From Saprospiraceae bacterium (lineage in GTDB: Bacteria; Bacteroidota; Bacteroidia; Chitinophagales; Saprospiraceae), in assembly GCA_017985675.1 (NCBI GenBank), contig JAGNXB010000002.1, positions 102,343-166,342 of the forward strand: a stretch of DNA of 64,000 nt, given 5' to 3'. The notes below the pieces were generated by a model. It was not told the origin of the DNA. It searched no databases and was given only the letters and a program-made list of their open reading frames with translations. Position numbers and translations under genes: made by a program. Shown one piece after another: positions 9,994-17,500 of this stretch (its first letter is position 1; each line of letters starts with the position of its first letter).

Positions 9994-10845
9994 ATGAAAA
10001 CCCGACGTGGCGCATGGTCAAGGAATGTATATACGTTCCTGGTCCTTTTTGTAACACTTTTGATTACCGGTGCAGCAGGATACTGTTATTTCTGGGCAGG
10101 TCAATTTGATCGGGAAACGAGAGAAAACCTACTCTTTCTTGCTGAATGCAAGGATAGCATATCCCCCCAAGCTGTATTAGAATATAAAGCTATACTGGAA
10201 AAAGATGCTGACATTCGGCAGGTTGAATTTATATCTTCCGAACGCGCAGCCGCCTTGTTGGTTGAAGATGAGCTTACAACAGTCGGCCAAACAGATCTTG
10301 CAGAAGCACTACCAAATCTTTTGGGCATTCGTTTCAAGGCTGTAGTCTATGACGATAACCGTTTGGATCAGAAATTGGAACTCATAAGATCCCACCAGAT
10401 TATCCAGGGGATTTATGCCCAACCTGAACTTGTTGATCAACTGCGCAAAAATCTTAAAACAATTGGTTCCGCCCTGGGTCTCATTGCAGTATTCATCATT
10501 GCACTATGCAGTTTTTTGTTGACCAGTATCATCAAACTGTCATTGTATGCCGACCGAACTGAAATAAAAACGATGCAACTTGTTGGCGCCAAAGCTTCAT
10601 ATATCCGAAGGCCATACATCAAAAGGTATGTGGGACTGTCTCTGGCTGCTGGATTGGGTGCAAGCACAGTGTTGTTTGTCGGGCATTTCAGTATGCTAGG
10701 TTTTTCAATGCCTGGGCCCGAATTGATCCATTTTTTTAGTCTGCTCACCCTTGGCATTATAAGTAGTGGAGTTATTCTTTCAACGGTGGTTACCTTCCGC
10801 ATGGTGAATAAGTATATCTTCGCGGACATAGCAATGTTATTTTGA
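9994..10845 (+). CDS. ftsX: Cell-division protein FtsX (ABC permease-like)
   Basis: A 283-residue four-helix membrane protein. TM1 is at about 13-33. A periplasmic domain follows (about 35-150, with the DADIRQVEFISSERAAALL segment typical of the FtsX extracellular domain). Three C-terminal helices lie at about 157-180, 214-235 and 250-272. FtsX works with the ATPase FtsE to activate cell-wall hydrolases at the septum; ftsE is not adjacent here. The start is set by an ATG with a -7-type box 4 nt upstream. The next gene begins 1 nt after the stop, so it heads the ftsX-DUF3098-uppP-truB operon, an order I recognise from other Bacteroidota. Confidence 0.93.
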   Translation: MKTRRGAWSRNVYTFLVLFVTLLITGAAGYCYFWAGQFDRETRENLLFLAECKDSISPQAVLEYKAILEKDADIRQVEFISSERAAALLVEDELTTVGQTDLAEALPNLLGIRFKAVVYDDNRLDQKLELIRSHQIIQGIYAQPELVDQLRKNLKTIGSALGLIAVFIIALCSFLLTSIIKLSLYADRTEIKTMQLVGAKASYIRRPYIKRYVGLSLAAGLGASTVLFVGHFSMLGFSMPGPELIHFFSLLTLGIISSGVILSTVVTFRMVNKYIFADIAMLF

Positions 10846-10846
10846 T

Positions 10847-11164
10847 ATGAGTGCATCAAACAAACCAGGCAAAAAAATCATCCAAACGGCTCCCAGACCC
10901 GCAGATAAACCACAAAGCACTTTACGCAAAACAGTTAAGGATGAGGGCGGGCAGACTTTATTGTATGGGCGACAGCATTACCTTTTAATGGGTGGCGGTG
11001 TGCTACTTATTGCATTAGGACTGATATTAATGTCAGGTGGCGCTATGCCAAGTCCTGATGTCTGGGATGAATCAATTATTTACTCCACCAGACGCACGAT
11101 ATTGGCTCCAATAGTCATGCTGGCAGGGCTCGGATTAGAGATTTATGCTATTTTTAAACGATAA
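10847..11164 (+). CDS. DUF3098 small membrane protein
   Basis: A 105-residue protein with a basic, Pro/Lys-rich cytoplasmic N-terminus (about 1-40) and two transmembrane helices (about 46-63 and 83-101). A conserved-looking PSPDVWDESIIYSTRR loop joins them. This matches the DUF3098 family found between ftsX and uppP in Bacteroidota. It starts 1 nt after ftsX and its TAA overlaps the uppP ATG (TAATG), so the three are probably translationally coupled. Function is unknown. Linkage to FtsX and to undecaprenyl-phosphate recycling suggests an envelope-growth role, which is inference from context. Confidence 0.85.
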   Translation: MSASNKPGKKIIQTAPRPADKPQSTLRKTVKDEGGQTLLYGRQHYLLMGGGVLLIALGLILMSGGAMPSPDVWDESIIYSTRRTILAPIVMLAGLGLEIYAIFKR

Positions 11165-11964
11165 TGAGAGACGTTTTAGAGGCTATTATGCTGGGGATAA
11201 TTCAGGGTTTAACTGAGTTCTTACCAGTCAGCAGTAGTGGTCATTTGGAAATTGGCAAGTGGTTGCTCGGGAATAACTTATCTGGTGAGGAGAGCCTTCT
11301 AATGACTGTAGTCTTACATGTTGCAACGGCCATTTCGACAATTATCGTCTTCCGGAAGGATATCGTTTTACTATTAAAAAAAATATTCACAAAAAACGAT
11401 GTCGAAGGTAGAAATTTCGCGCTGAAAATCATCATTTCGATGATTCCAGCAGTTATCATAGGGCTCACGCTGGAAAATGAAATCGACGCTCTTTTTACTG
11501 GTCAACTGTTACTAGTCGGCATATGCTTATTGATCACTGGCCTTTTGTTATTATGGGCCGACCGACCCTATATTCATAACAACCCCCTTTCGAATAAAAG
11601 TGCACTTTGGATAGGTATTGCCCAGGCGATTGCCATTCTACCAGGCATTTCCCGATCCGGGGCTACCATAAGCACTGCCTTGCTCCTTAAAATTGACCGT
11701 GCACATGCGGCACGCTTTTCATTTCTAATGGTGGTGCCACTCATCCTTGGCAAAATAGCGAAAGACTTGATGGATGGGTCAGCAATGTTATCCATTACAA
11801 ATCAGGGTTTACCCTTACTTGCGGGTTTTTTCGCCGCGCTGATAACAGGCTGGATCGCCTGTAAATGGATGATCACCATCGTCCAGCATGCCAAATTGAA
11901 ATATTTCGGATATTATTGTTTTATCGTTGGCACTCTCGCTATTCTTAGCTCTATAATCTGGTGA
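11164..11964 (+). CDS. uppP: Undecaprenyl-diphosphatase UppP (BacA)
   Basis: An integral membrane phosphatase that converts undecaprenyl diphosphate to the monophosphate lipid carrier needed for peptidoglycan and surface polysaccharides. It has 266 residues, normal for the family, and seven or eight hydrophobic helices. The two active-site motifs are visible: (E/Q)GLTEFLPVSSSGH at about residues 15-27 and PGISRSGATI near 160. Overproduction of this family gives bacitracin resistance. It overlaps DUF3098 by 1 nt and truB by 4 nt (GTGA). Confidence 0.96.
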   Translation: MRDVLEAIMLGIIQGLTEFLPVSSSGHLEIGKWLLGNNLSGEESLLMTVVLHVATAISTIIVFRKDIVLLLKKIFTKNDVEGRNFALKIIISMIPAVIIGLTLENEIDALFTGQLLLVGICLLITGLLLLWADRPYIHNNPLSNKSALWIGIAQAIAILPGISRSGATISTALLLKIDRAHAARFSFLMVVPLILGKIAKDLMDGSAMLSITNQGLPLLAGFFAALITGWIACKWMITIVQHAKLKYFGYYCFIVGTLAILSSIIW

Positions 11965-12716
11965 CCTTAACTACGCTCAACATCCATTCGTTGCTGAATG
12001 TCGACCCCGAAGTTGCAAAAGAAGGCTTAGTTCTGCTATTGGATAAACCCATAGGCTGGACTTCTTTCGACGTAGTAAATAAAACCCGCTACCTGCTCCG
12101 CAAGCGACTCCACCTCAAAAAACTAAAAGTAGGTCACGCCGGCACATTAGATCCAATGGCCTCTGGATTATTGATTATTTGCACGGGCAAATACACTACC
12201 CATTTGCAAAACTTCCAGGATCTAGGCAAAGTCTATTCAGGTACAATTATTCTTGGAGGTATAACCGCATCATATGACAAGGAAACACCCGTTGAGTGTG
12301 TCCGTCCCTGGCAACACTTGACGACAGAAATCATCAATTTGCACGCAAAGGAATTTGTAGGCGAAATCCAACAAGTTCCACCCGGTTTTTCTGCAATCAA
12401 GATTGATGGACAACGAGCTTATATTCAGGCACGAAAAGGTCATGAAGTTGTCATTCCCTCGCGGACCATTACGATAAGTTCTTTTGAGATTGATACATCT
12501 TCATTGCCTGACATCGCCTTTTCCGTTGCGTGTTCCAAAGGAACATACATCCGGAGTATAGCACATGACCTTGGTCAGTCCCTGGGCTGCGGTGGTTATT
12601 TAGGCGCCTTGCAACGCGATGCCATTGGTGATTACAAGCTTTTGGATGCTATGAGCATTGAGCAGCTTTCCATTTGGGCAAAACCCTTTGATGAAGTTAC
12701 TCCTGTGGAAGAATGA
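11961..12716 (+). CDS. truB: tRNA pseudouridine(55) synthase TruB
   Basis: Makes pseudouridine 55 in the T loop of tRNAs. The catalytic block VGHAGTLDPMASGLL is present with Asp64, and the downstream family motifs GEIQQVPPGFSAIKIDGQRAY, RTITI and CSKGTYIRSIAHDLG are clear. It has 251 residues and lacks a long C-terminal PUA extension, as is usual outside proteobacteria. The GTG start overlaps the uppP TGA (GTGA), so translation is probably coupled. Its last 20 bp overlap the convergent hydrolase gene. Confidence 0.96.
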   Translation: MTLTTLNIHSLLNVDPEVAKEGLVLLLDKPIGWTSFDVVNKTRYLLRKRLHLKKLKVGHAGTLDPMASGLLIICTGKYTTHLQNFQDLGKVYSGTIILGGITASYDKETPVECVRPWQHLTTEIINLHAKEFVGEIQQVPPGFSAIKIDGQRAYIQARKGHEVVIPSRTITISSFEIDTSSLPDIAFSVACSKGTYIRSIAHDLGQSLGCGGYLGALQRDAIGDYKLLDAMSIEQLSIWAKPFDEVTPVEE

Positions 12717-13689
12717 TGCCTTTGTGGATCAACAAATCCCCATATGGACGACCTTTTGAATCTTTGCCCAAATCCGAAAGATAGGCCCTATCCGAATGAT
12801 GGAGCCATTTAGATTCAGGTGTCTTTGAGTTGTCCATTAACCAATCAAATGTTCGCCAGCAAGCCAATGAATCATGTGCATCAACACGACCTGTTAATAT
12901 CGTACGTGCATAATTGTAATTGCGAATACCATTGTCAAAAGCTGCAAGACGTGCACAAGCTTCATTATGCCCCCCTGTTAATTTAGGATTACCAGAGCGT
13001 TTGTCTAGTAACATCCAGAATTTTCGATCCACTGATATAGAGGTGGTATATACCAATCGACTAAATTCATCTCCAACGACATGATCATCCTCTCCAACAA
13101 TAACACCTAATACACAATCACTGGGAATGGCCTCATAGTTGGACAAGATTCCATCTTGAAATGGACCTGTTCCAGCCATACACAATAAAATGGCTCCAGG
13201 ATCAATCAATCCAAACGAATCGGAGCGTGCTGCGAGATGTGATGCAATGACACCTCCAAAAGAATGACCTATGTAATGAAGTTGAGATGGTAGATCCATT
13301 TTCAAAGAATCGCGCATGATACTCAAAGCATTTTTTATCGCACCTGATGCACAACCGGCAAAAGCTTCCGGAGCAGGACGTATCATGTTATCCTGGTAAT
13401 AAGGGAAAATGACAGTCTTGCCATTTCGGACTAAATGGTCAATCCATGCACCGTAAACCATGGGATTGTAACCACCATACCCATGTAAAAAAATGATTAC
13501 TTCTTCGGAATGCAGGGATTTATTCCCTGGATAAAAAATGGCGTATCCATTTTTACCTTTGACTCCTTCGAATGTATTGACATGGTTGTCATGTAAATCT
13601 AATTCATATTCTTCCTGAGGCACAAAAAAGGACAAAGGAAAGAACAGAAAAATAAAATTCAACGAAAGAACAGGACCAAGAAATTTCAC
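12697..13689 (-). CDS. Exported alpha/beta-hydrolase family protein
   Basis: A 330-residue protein with an N-terminal hydrophobic segment (LNFIFLFFPLSFF) acting as signal peptide or anchor. The alpha/beta-hydrolase features are the oxyanion HGYGGY (about 69-74), the nucleophile elbow GHSFGG (Ser143), a likely acid in VGEDDHVVGDE and a likely catalytic His in GGHNEAC. It resembles predicted lipases or esterases (chlorophyllase/dienelactone-hydrolase-like). No substrate can be read from context. It converges on truB with a 20-bp overlap and diverges from gpsA. Confidence 0.85.
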   Translation of the reverse strand: MKFLGPVLSLNFIFLFFPLSFFVPQEEYELDLHDNHVNTFEGVKGKNGYAIFYPGNKSLHSEEVIIFLHGYGGYNPMVYGAWIDHLVRNGKTVIFPYYQDNMIRPAPEAFAGCASGAIKNALSIMRDSLKMDLPSQLHYIGHSFGGVIASHLAARSDSFGLIDPGAILLCMAGTGPFQDGILSNYEAIPSDCVLGVIVGEDDHVVGDEFSRLVYTTSISVDRKFWMLLDKRSGNPKLTGGHNEACARLAAFDNGIRNYNYARTILTGRVDAHDSLACWRTFDWLMDNSKTPESKWLHHSDRAYLSDLGKDSKGRPYGDLLIHKGIILPQE

Positions 13690-13726
13690 ATTTGCGATTT
13701 AAACAGATCTAACAGCTGGTTTTGCC

Positions 13727-13755
13727 TTGAAGTTCGCCAGCAACACTTAATTTTA
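13727..13755 (+). promoter_or_regulatory. Promoter for gpsA (TTG, 18 bp, TAATTTTA)
   Basis: A TTG at 13727-13729 and a TAATTTTA -7-type box at 13748-13755 are separated by 18 bp, close to the Bacteroidota spacing. The box ends 7 nt before the gpsA ATG, leaving almost no 5' UTR. Confidence 0.45.
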
Positions 13756-13762
13756 GCGCTAG

Positions 13763-14827
13763 ATGGATCAAAAACAAATCCAAAATGTGATTCAAACCAG
13801 CAAAGCTGGTGTCATAGGGGCAGGTAGCTTTGGTACAGCCGTAGCGAACCTGCTAGCCCTTAATATGGATGTGCTCTTGTTTAGCAGAAATCCGCAAACC
13901 GTCAAAGAAATTAATGCTAACCATCAATATAATGGATTTCATTACCATCCCCGGATACAAGCAACTAGTGATCCGGAAATGATGTGCAAGGAATGCTATT
14001 TGCTCTTCCCAATAGTACCTTCCAATAGTTTTCGCGCTATGATGCGCACTTTTTCTATACATCTTAAGCCTTTTCATGTCATGATCCATGGCACCAAAGG
14101 ATTTGATACCAACCTTATCCCGGAGAGCCAGTTAGACGCGATCCCACTCGACCGATCTCATATTAGTACAATGAGTGAGGTCATTTTACAAGAAAGTGCG
14201 GTATTACGGGTAGGTTGCCTTTCCGGACCCAATCTTTCTAAAGAAATTATGGAAGGGCAGCCCACGGCAACCGTAATAGCCTCTCACTTTGAAGAGGTCA
14301 TTGGACTTGGGAAAGCCGCTTTAAATAGTTCCTCCTTTCATGTTTTTGGTTCGGAGGACCGCCTTGGAGCAGAACTAGCCGGTGCACTTAAAAACACGAT
14401 TGCATTGGGATCAGGTATTTTAAGCGGGTTAGGGATGGGCAAAAACATTCAATCTATGCTTCTTACACGAGGATTACATGAAATGATACATATTGGCCGA
14501 GCACTGGGCTCTGATAGTCATGCATTTATTGGCACTGCAGGCATTGGCGACCTTATTGCTACTGCCACCAGTGAAAAAAGTCGCAATTTTAGTTTTGGAT
14601 TACGTTTAGCTACTGGCGAGACATATCAATCCGTGCGTGATTCAATGCCTGAGTTGGCTGAAGGCATACGGACCCTTCAAATCATCAAACAACTGACAAA
14701 AAGTTACAAGCTGCACGTCCCTATAAATACAATGCTGTATAGAGTCGTTTTTGAGGGATTTGACATGCAAAAAGCCATACAATTTCTGATGCGGTATCCC
14801 TATGATATAGATGTAGATTTTATTTAA
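13763..14827 (+). CDS. gpsA: Glycerol-3-phosphate dehydrogenase [NAD(P)+]
   Basis: Reduces dihydroxyacetone phosphate to sn-glycerol 3-phosphate, the backbone of phospholipids. The nucleotide-binding motif is GAGSFGTAVA (about residues 20-29). MIHGTKGFD carries the conserved HGTKG-type Lys, followed by GCLSGPNLSKEI and the catalytic region LAGALKNTIALGSGI. The C-terminal AGIGDLIATATSEKSRN motif is typical. At 354 residues it is slightly longer than usual. It is monocistronic, divergent from the hydrolase and convergent with msrA 8 bp away. Confidence 0.96.
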   Translation: MDQKQIQNVIQTSKAGVIGAGSFGTAVANLLALNMDVLLFSRNPQTVKEINANHQYNGFHYHPRIQATSDPEMMCKECYLLFPIVPSNSFRAMMRTFSIHLKPFHVMIHGTKGFDTNLIPESQLDAIPLDRSHISTMSEVILQESAVLRVGCLSGPNLSKEIMEGQPTATVIASHFEEVIGLGKAALNSSSFHVFGSEDRLGAELAGALKNTIALGSGILSGLGMGKNIQSMLLTRGLHEMIHIGRALGSDSHAFIGTAGIGDLIATATSEKSRNFSFGLRLATGETYQSVRDSMPELAEGIRTLQIIKQLTKSYKLHVPINTMLYRVVFEGFDMQKAIQFLMRYPYDIDVDFI

Positions 14828-14835
14828 ATTCCAGC

Positions 14836-15495
14836 CTACTTCAGCTTGTCCTTGAAACGTTTCCTGAATTTGATCAGTTTGGGTGTAATGATTGCGTTGC
14901 AATAGCCATTTGATGAGTTTTGACTATAATAATCCTGATGATAGCCCTCAGCCGGATAATAGGTTCCTACAGGAACTATTTCAGTTACGATTGGTCGTTC
15001 CCAAAGTTGTGGGGCAATTTCTGATTTGGAGTATTCCGCTTTTGCCCGTTGATCCTCATCATGGTAAAAGATGGCAGATCTATACTGTGTACCAACATCA
15101 TTGCCCTGACGATTAAGGGTGGTGGGATCATGTGTACTCCAAAACACATCGAGAATGTCTTCAAAACTTATTTCTGAAGAATCAAAAGTTATCTGGACGA
15201 CTTCAGCATGGCCTGTTGTACCTGAACAGATATCCTTATAAGTAGGATTGACAACTGTTCCTCCGGTATACCCTGATTCAACTTTGTAAACACCTTTCAA
15301 CTCCTGGTATACTGCTTCAACACACCAAAAACATCCCCCGCCTAGTGTAACGGTTGATAGTCCTTCCTTTTCCATATCCTTGAATTGATTTTGATTTTGC
15401 AATGCATACCGACCACGTTCATTCTGCTGAGCACAGGATGAAAATGTCAATAAAAGAAAAAGCAACGTAACCCAACTTATAAGGTGATTCATCAT
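14836..15495 (-). CDS. msrA: Peptide-methionine (S)-S-oxide reductase MsrA, lipoprotein form
   Basis: Reduces S-epimer methionine sulfoxide in oxidised proteins. The active-site motif GGGCFWC carries catalytic Cys55, followed by YTGG and GHAEVVQ; HQDYY lies near the end. The N-terminus is a lipoprotein signal ([11 protein letters not shown], lipidated Cys21), so the enzyme should act in the periplasm or on the outer membrane. The ATG overlaps the upstream msrB stop by 4 nt (ATGA), making it the last gene of a coupled three-gene repair operon. A second in-frame ATG lies at 15492. Confidence 0.96.
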   Translation of the reverse strand: MMNHLISWVTLLFLLLTFSSCAQQNERGRYALQNQNQFKDMEKEGLSTVTLGGGCFWCVEAVYQELKGVYKVESGYTGGTVVNPTYKDICSGTTGHAEVVQITFDSSEISFEDILDVFWSTHDPTTLNRQGNDVGTQYRSAIFYHDEDQRAKAEYSKSEIAPQLWERPIVTEIVPVGTYYPAEGYHQDYYSQNSSNGYCNAIITPKLIKFRKRFKDKLK

Positions 15496-16004
15496 TTTGA
15501 AGGTTTAAACAAAAGCGAAATAGAATTAACACAGTGCCTGGTATCCTTCGAGGTAAACCCTTCGCCCAAAAATACATGGCCCAGGTGTCCCTGGCATTGC
15601 ACACACACTATCTCTGTCCTGTCTCCATCCGCATCTGGAATTCGCAACACTGCACCCGAAATTTCATCATCAAAACTAGGCCACCCACAGCCTGAATCAA
15701 ACTTACTTTTAGAATGGTATAGTGGCGCATCACATCTGCGACAATGGTAAGTTCCGGCTTCCTTTGTATCAAAATATGCACCTGTAAACGGACGTTCGGT
15801 GCCTTTGGATTCGATGACCCTTGCTTCATCGGGTGTCAAGTTTCTCCATACTGATCTGGCAGGTACCACTATTGTATCTTCAGCAGACACCTGCACCAAC
15901 TTAGACATAGGCTCAGCCAAACCTGCTGGTCTTTGAATACCTGAATTGCATGCAATCAAGATGCAACTGCTAGTAAAAAAACTGATTATTTGGTACATTC
16001 TCAT
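15492..16004 (-). CDS. msrB: Peptide-methionine (R)-S-oxide reductase MsrB, lipoprotein form
   Basis: Reduces R-epimer methionine sulfoxide. Two zinc CxxC pairs (CRRC and CVQC), the core [10 protein letters not shown] and the catalytic RHCVNS are all present. Residues 1-19 form a lipoprotein signal with a good lipobox (LIAC, Cys19), so this copy is exported, matching the MsrA lipoprotein downstream. A linker of about 30 residues joins the lipid anchor to the enzyme. It is a close paralogue of the next gene upstream, with near-identical motifs in the same order. It overlaps both neighbours by ATGA. Confidence 0.96.
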   Translation of the reverse strand: MRMYQIISFFTSSCILIACNSGIQRPAGLAEPMSKLVQVSAEDTIVVPARSVWRNLTPDEARVIESKGTERPFTGAYFDTKEAGTYHCRRCDAPLYHSKSKFDSGCGWPSFDDEISGAVLRIPDADGDRTEIVCVQCQGHLGHVFLGEGFTSKDTRHCVNSISLLFKPSK

Positions 16005-16369
16005 GCTGGTTTGAAGATCAAGGAAATTGAATTAACACAATGACGTGTATTTTTTGGGGTAAGCCGTTCGCCAGAAAAAACATGACCCAAATGCCCTCCA
16101 CAATTTGAGCATAAGATTTCAGTCCTTCGCCCATCCGCATCTGTATGGCGCTGCACTGCTCCGGCTAGTTCATCATCAAAACTGGGCCATCCGCAGCCTG
16201 AATCAAATTTATCTGCAGAGCGATAAAGCGCAATATTGCACCTGCGACAATGGTAGGTACCTTCTGATTTTGTCGAATTATACTCACCTGAAAACGGACG
16301 TTCAGTTCCTTTGTGCTCAATCACATGTGATTCTTCCGGGCTCAGCGCGCGCCATTCAGGATGTGCCAT
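16001..16369 (-). CDS. msrB: Peptide-methionine (R)-S-oxide reductase MsrB, cytoplasmic form
   Basis: A 122-residue single-domain MsrB without signal peptide, first gene of the msrB-msrB-msrA operon. It shows the zinc pairs CRRC and [17 protein letters not shown], and the catalytic Cys in RHCVNS. It is very similar to the downstream exported copy, so the pair looks like a tandem duplication in which one copy gained or lost an export signal. It should repair cytoplasmic proteins, while the two lipoproteins serve the envelope. Confidence 0.96.
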   Translation of the reverse strand: MAHPEWRALSPEESHVIEHKGTERPFSGEYNSTKSEGTYHCRRCNIALYRSADKFDSGCGWPSFDDELAGAVQRHTDADGRRTEILCSNCGGHLGHVFSGERLTPKNTRHCVNSISLIFKPA

Positions 16370-16476
16370 AAACTATAGTTTCAAACGGAACAAAAACATC
16401 CTTAGGAAGTTCGACAATATCAAACTATCGTATTTTATCGCTCGGAGCAAATAAAGAAGCCTGACAACTTAAGCCG

Positions 16477-16938
16477 CTATGATTTGGGTTCAGCAGTAAG
16501 AACGAAGACGGGATCATTCAATTGCAATAATCCCCCGGTTCGTATAATCGCAGTGAATCCGCCTTTATGCGCCAAGGCTTTTGTACCACCTTTGCCGAGA
16601 TTTTCTTCCATCCGTGCACATGGATGGCATGGTCCTGTCAATTCGACAATACATTCTCCTAACTGAACAAGCGTTCCAACGGGCAAATGAAGATTGACCC
16701 CGGAAACAACGATGTTTCTACGAGTCATTGATGGATCGATAGCTTCGATACCCAGCGCTTGTGCTGCTGCTGCAAGATCTTCGGCTAAAATGATTGTTGC
16801 TTGCCTATCACCATCTCTTTTATCATAATGATCCCCTTCAAGTCCATTTCCTGCAATGGCCAGCACATCTGATTTGATTTGCATTGGTTCTCGTCTTCCA
16901 GGGCGGACCCCAATCCAGCATATTTGACCTTGAATCAT
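16477..16938 (-). CDS. MOSC-domain protein
   Basis: A 153-residue protein consisting of one MOSC domain. It contains GNGLEGDHYDKRDGDRQ, a TRRNIVVSGV motif, and the conserved late cysteine in TGPCHPCARME, which in MOSC proteins is thought to bind sulfur or the molybdenum cofactor. Stand-alone MOSC proteins such as YiiM handle N-hydroxylated substrates; no such specificity can be assigned here. It lies about 100 bp upstream of the msr operon on the same strand, and the gap carries no clear terminator. Confidence 0.88.
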   Translation of the reverse strand: MIQGQICWIGVRPGRREPMQIKSDVLAIAGNGLEGDHYDKRDGDRQATIILAEDLAAAAQALGIEAIDPSMTRRNIVVSGVNLHLPVGTLVQLGECIVELTGPCHPCARMEENLGKGGTKALAHKGGFTAIIRTGGLLQLNDPVFVLTAEPKS

Positions 16939-17170
16939 TTTTTAAAAATTGGATTAAATACAAGTTGGCGTTACGATATGTCTCATTGTTGATCAAATTT
17001 CGGTTATTTTTCAATAAAATCACCCCCAAATCAGATAAATCGACTTGTTATTTTTCACAAAATGAGACACATGCGATAGTTTAATTTTATATTATGCTCT
17101 ATTTCTTTTATTTATACATTAATATATAATATTATATTAAAATCATCGTTCACAATTTGATTTTTTTGTA
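16939..17170. other. AT-rich intergenic stretch with a 9-bp inverted repeat
   Basis: No gene is visible. A perfect inverted repeat TGTCTCATT/AATGAGACA (16979-16987 and 17061-17069) encloses about 73 bp. CGATA occurs at 16974-16978 and again at 17074-17078. The section from about 17080 to 17150 is nearly all A and T. It could hold an operator for the MOSC gene or be a miniature element remnant; neither is proven. Confidence 0.4.
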
Positions 17171-17202
17171 TTTTGTAGGGGAGGCACCCCGGCGCATCTT
17201 TG
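17171..17202 (+). promoter_or_regulatory. Candidate Bacteroidota promoter for the 17.2 kb RNA
   Basis: TTTTG at 17171-17175 and CATCTTTG at 17195-17202 are separated by 19 bp. This fits TTTG-N19-TAnnTTTG except for C in place of T at the first position. Transcription would begin close to 17207, where the first hairpin of the following region starts. Confidence 0.4.
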
Positions 17203-17234
17203 TACTGTGATCGGAAGTAGGTCACCAACAAAAA

Positions 17235-17259
17235 CGAATATTGTTCATGGGATTATAAT
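17235..17259 (+). repeat. 25-bp direct repeat, copy 1
   Basis: The core ATATTGTTCATGGGATTATA lies within 17235-17259. The 25 bp are identical to 17368-17392, 133 bp downstream. A GC-rich hairpin starts 2 bp after this copy. Confidence 0.85.
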
Positions 17260-17367
17260 AGGCCGGTGCCGGACAGTAAAAAGTTACTGTCCAGCACCCC
17301 AACTTTAACCGGCCGTTAAGACGCTCTTAAAATCATACCAAATTGAAATAGAGCGTCGTTACAAAAT

Positions 17368-17392
17368 CGAATATTGTTCATGGGATTATAAT
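17368..17392 (+). repeat. 25-bp direct repeat, copy 2
   Basis: Exact copy of 17235-17259, followed 8 bp later by the 14-bp terminator hairpin. The order repeat-then-hairpin is shared with copy 1, although the hairpins themselves differ in sequence. Confidence 0.85.
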
Positions 17393-17399
17393 TTGTAGC

Positions 17400-17440
17400 A
17401 AAGCGCCGTCATGAAAGCATGACGGCGCTTTTGTCTTTTT
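17400..17440 (+). terminator. Rho-independent terminator
   Basis: Perfect 14-bp stem (17400-17413 with 17418-17431) around an AAAG loop, GC-rich in the middle, followed by TGTCTTTTT. It lies about 60 bp before sucC and ends the hairpin region. Confidence 0.8.
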
Positions 17441-17473
17441 AAGACTTCGCTCATCCTGATTTGGTAAAAGCAT

Positions 17474-17481
17474 TACTTTTG
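17474..17481 (+). promoter_or_regulatory. -7 box (TACTTTTG) for sucC
   Basis: TACTTTTG fits TAnnTTTG exactly and lies 19 nt before the sucC ATG, after the terminator, so sucC probably has its own promoter. A properly spaced -33 TTG is not evident. Confidence 0.5.
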
Positions 17482-17500
17482 TCCGCAGAACTACACACAA

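Larger units (their letters stand above)
17207..17440 (+). ncRNA. Candidate structured small RNA with four hairpins and paired 25-bp repeats
   Basis: There is no reading frame here, but structure is dense. Hairpin A pairs 17207-17212 with 17220-17225. Hairpin B has a perfect 9-bp stem GGACAGTAA/TTACTGTCC (17271-17279 with 17284-17292), extended by GGTGC/GCACC and by outer GGCC/GGCC (17261-17264 with 17311-17314). Stem C pairs GACGCTCT with AGAGCGTC (17320-17327 and 17350-17357). Hairpin D is a perfect 14-bp stem followed by T-rich sequence and ends the unit. An exact 25-bp direct repeat occurs at 17235-17259 and 17368-17392, each just before a hairpin (B and D). A promoter-like element sits directly upstream. 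It could be a trans-acting RNA or a leader ending before sucC; no known family is recognised. Confidence 0.4.

Noticed and set aside
10437..10859. 140-residue minus-strand open frame opposite ftsX
   Set aside because: It is antisense to a well-supported membrane protein and its composition is that of a complementary strand; no family features.
17315..17362. Resemblance of the GTTAAGACGCTC...GAGCGTCGTTAC unit to an integron attC site
   Set aside because: The RYYYAAC/GTTRRRY boxes do not match well, there are no gene cassettes, and no integrase is near.
17235..17392. CRISPR-like array
   Set aside because: Only two repeat copies with 108 bp between them containing hairpins, no spacer pattern and no cas genes.
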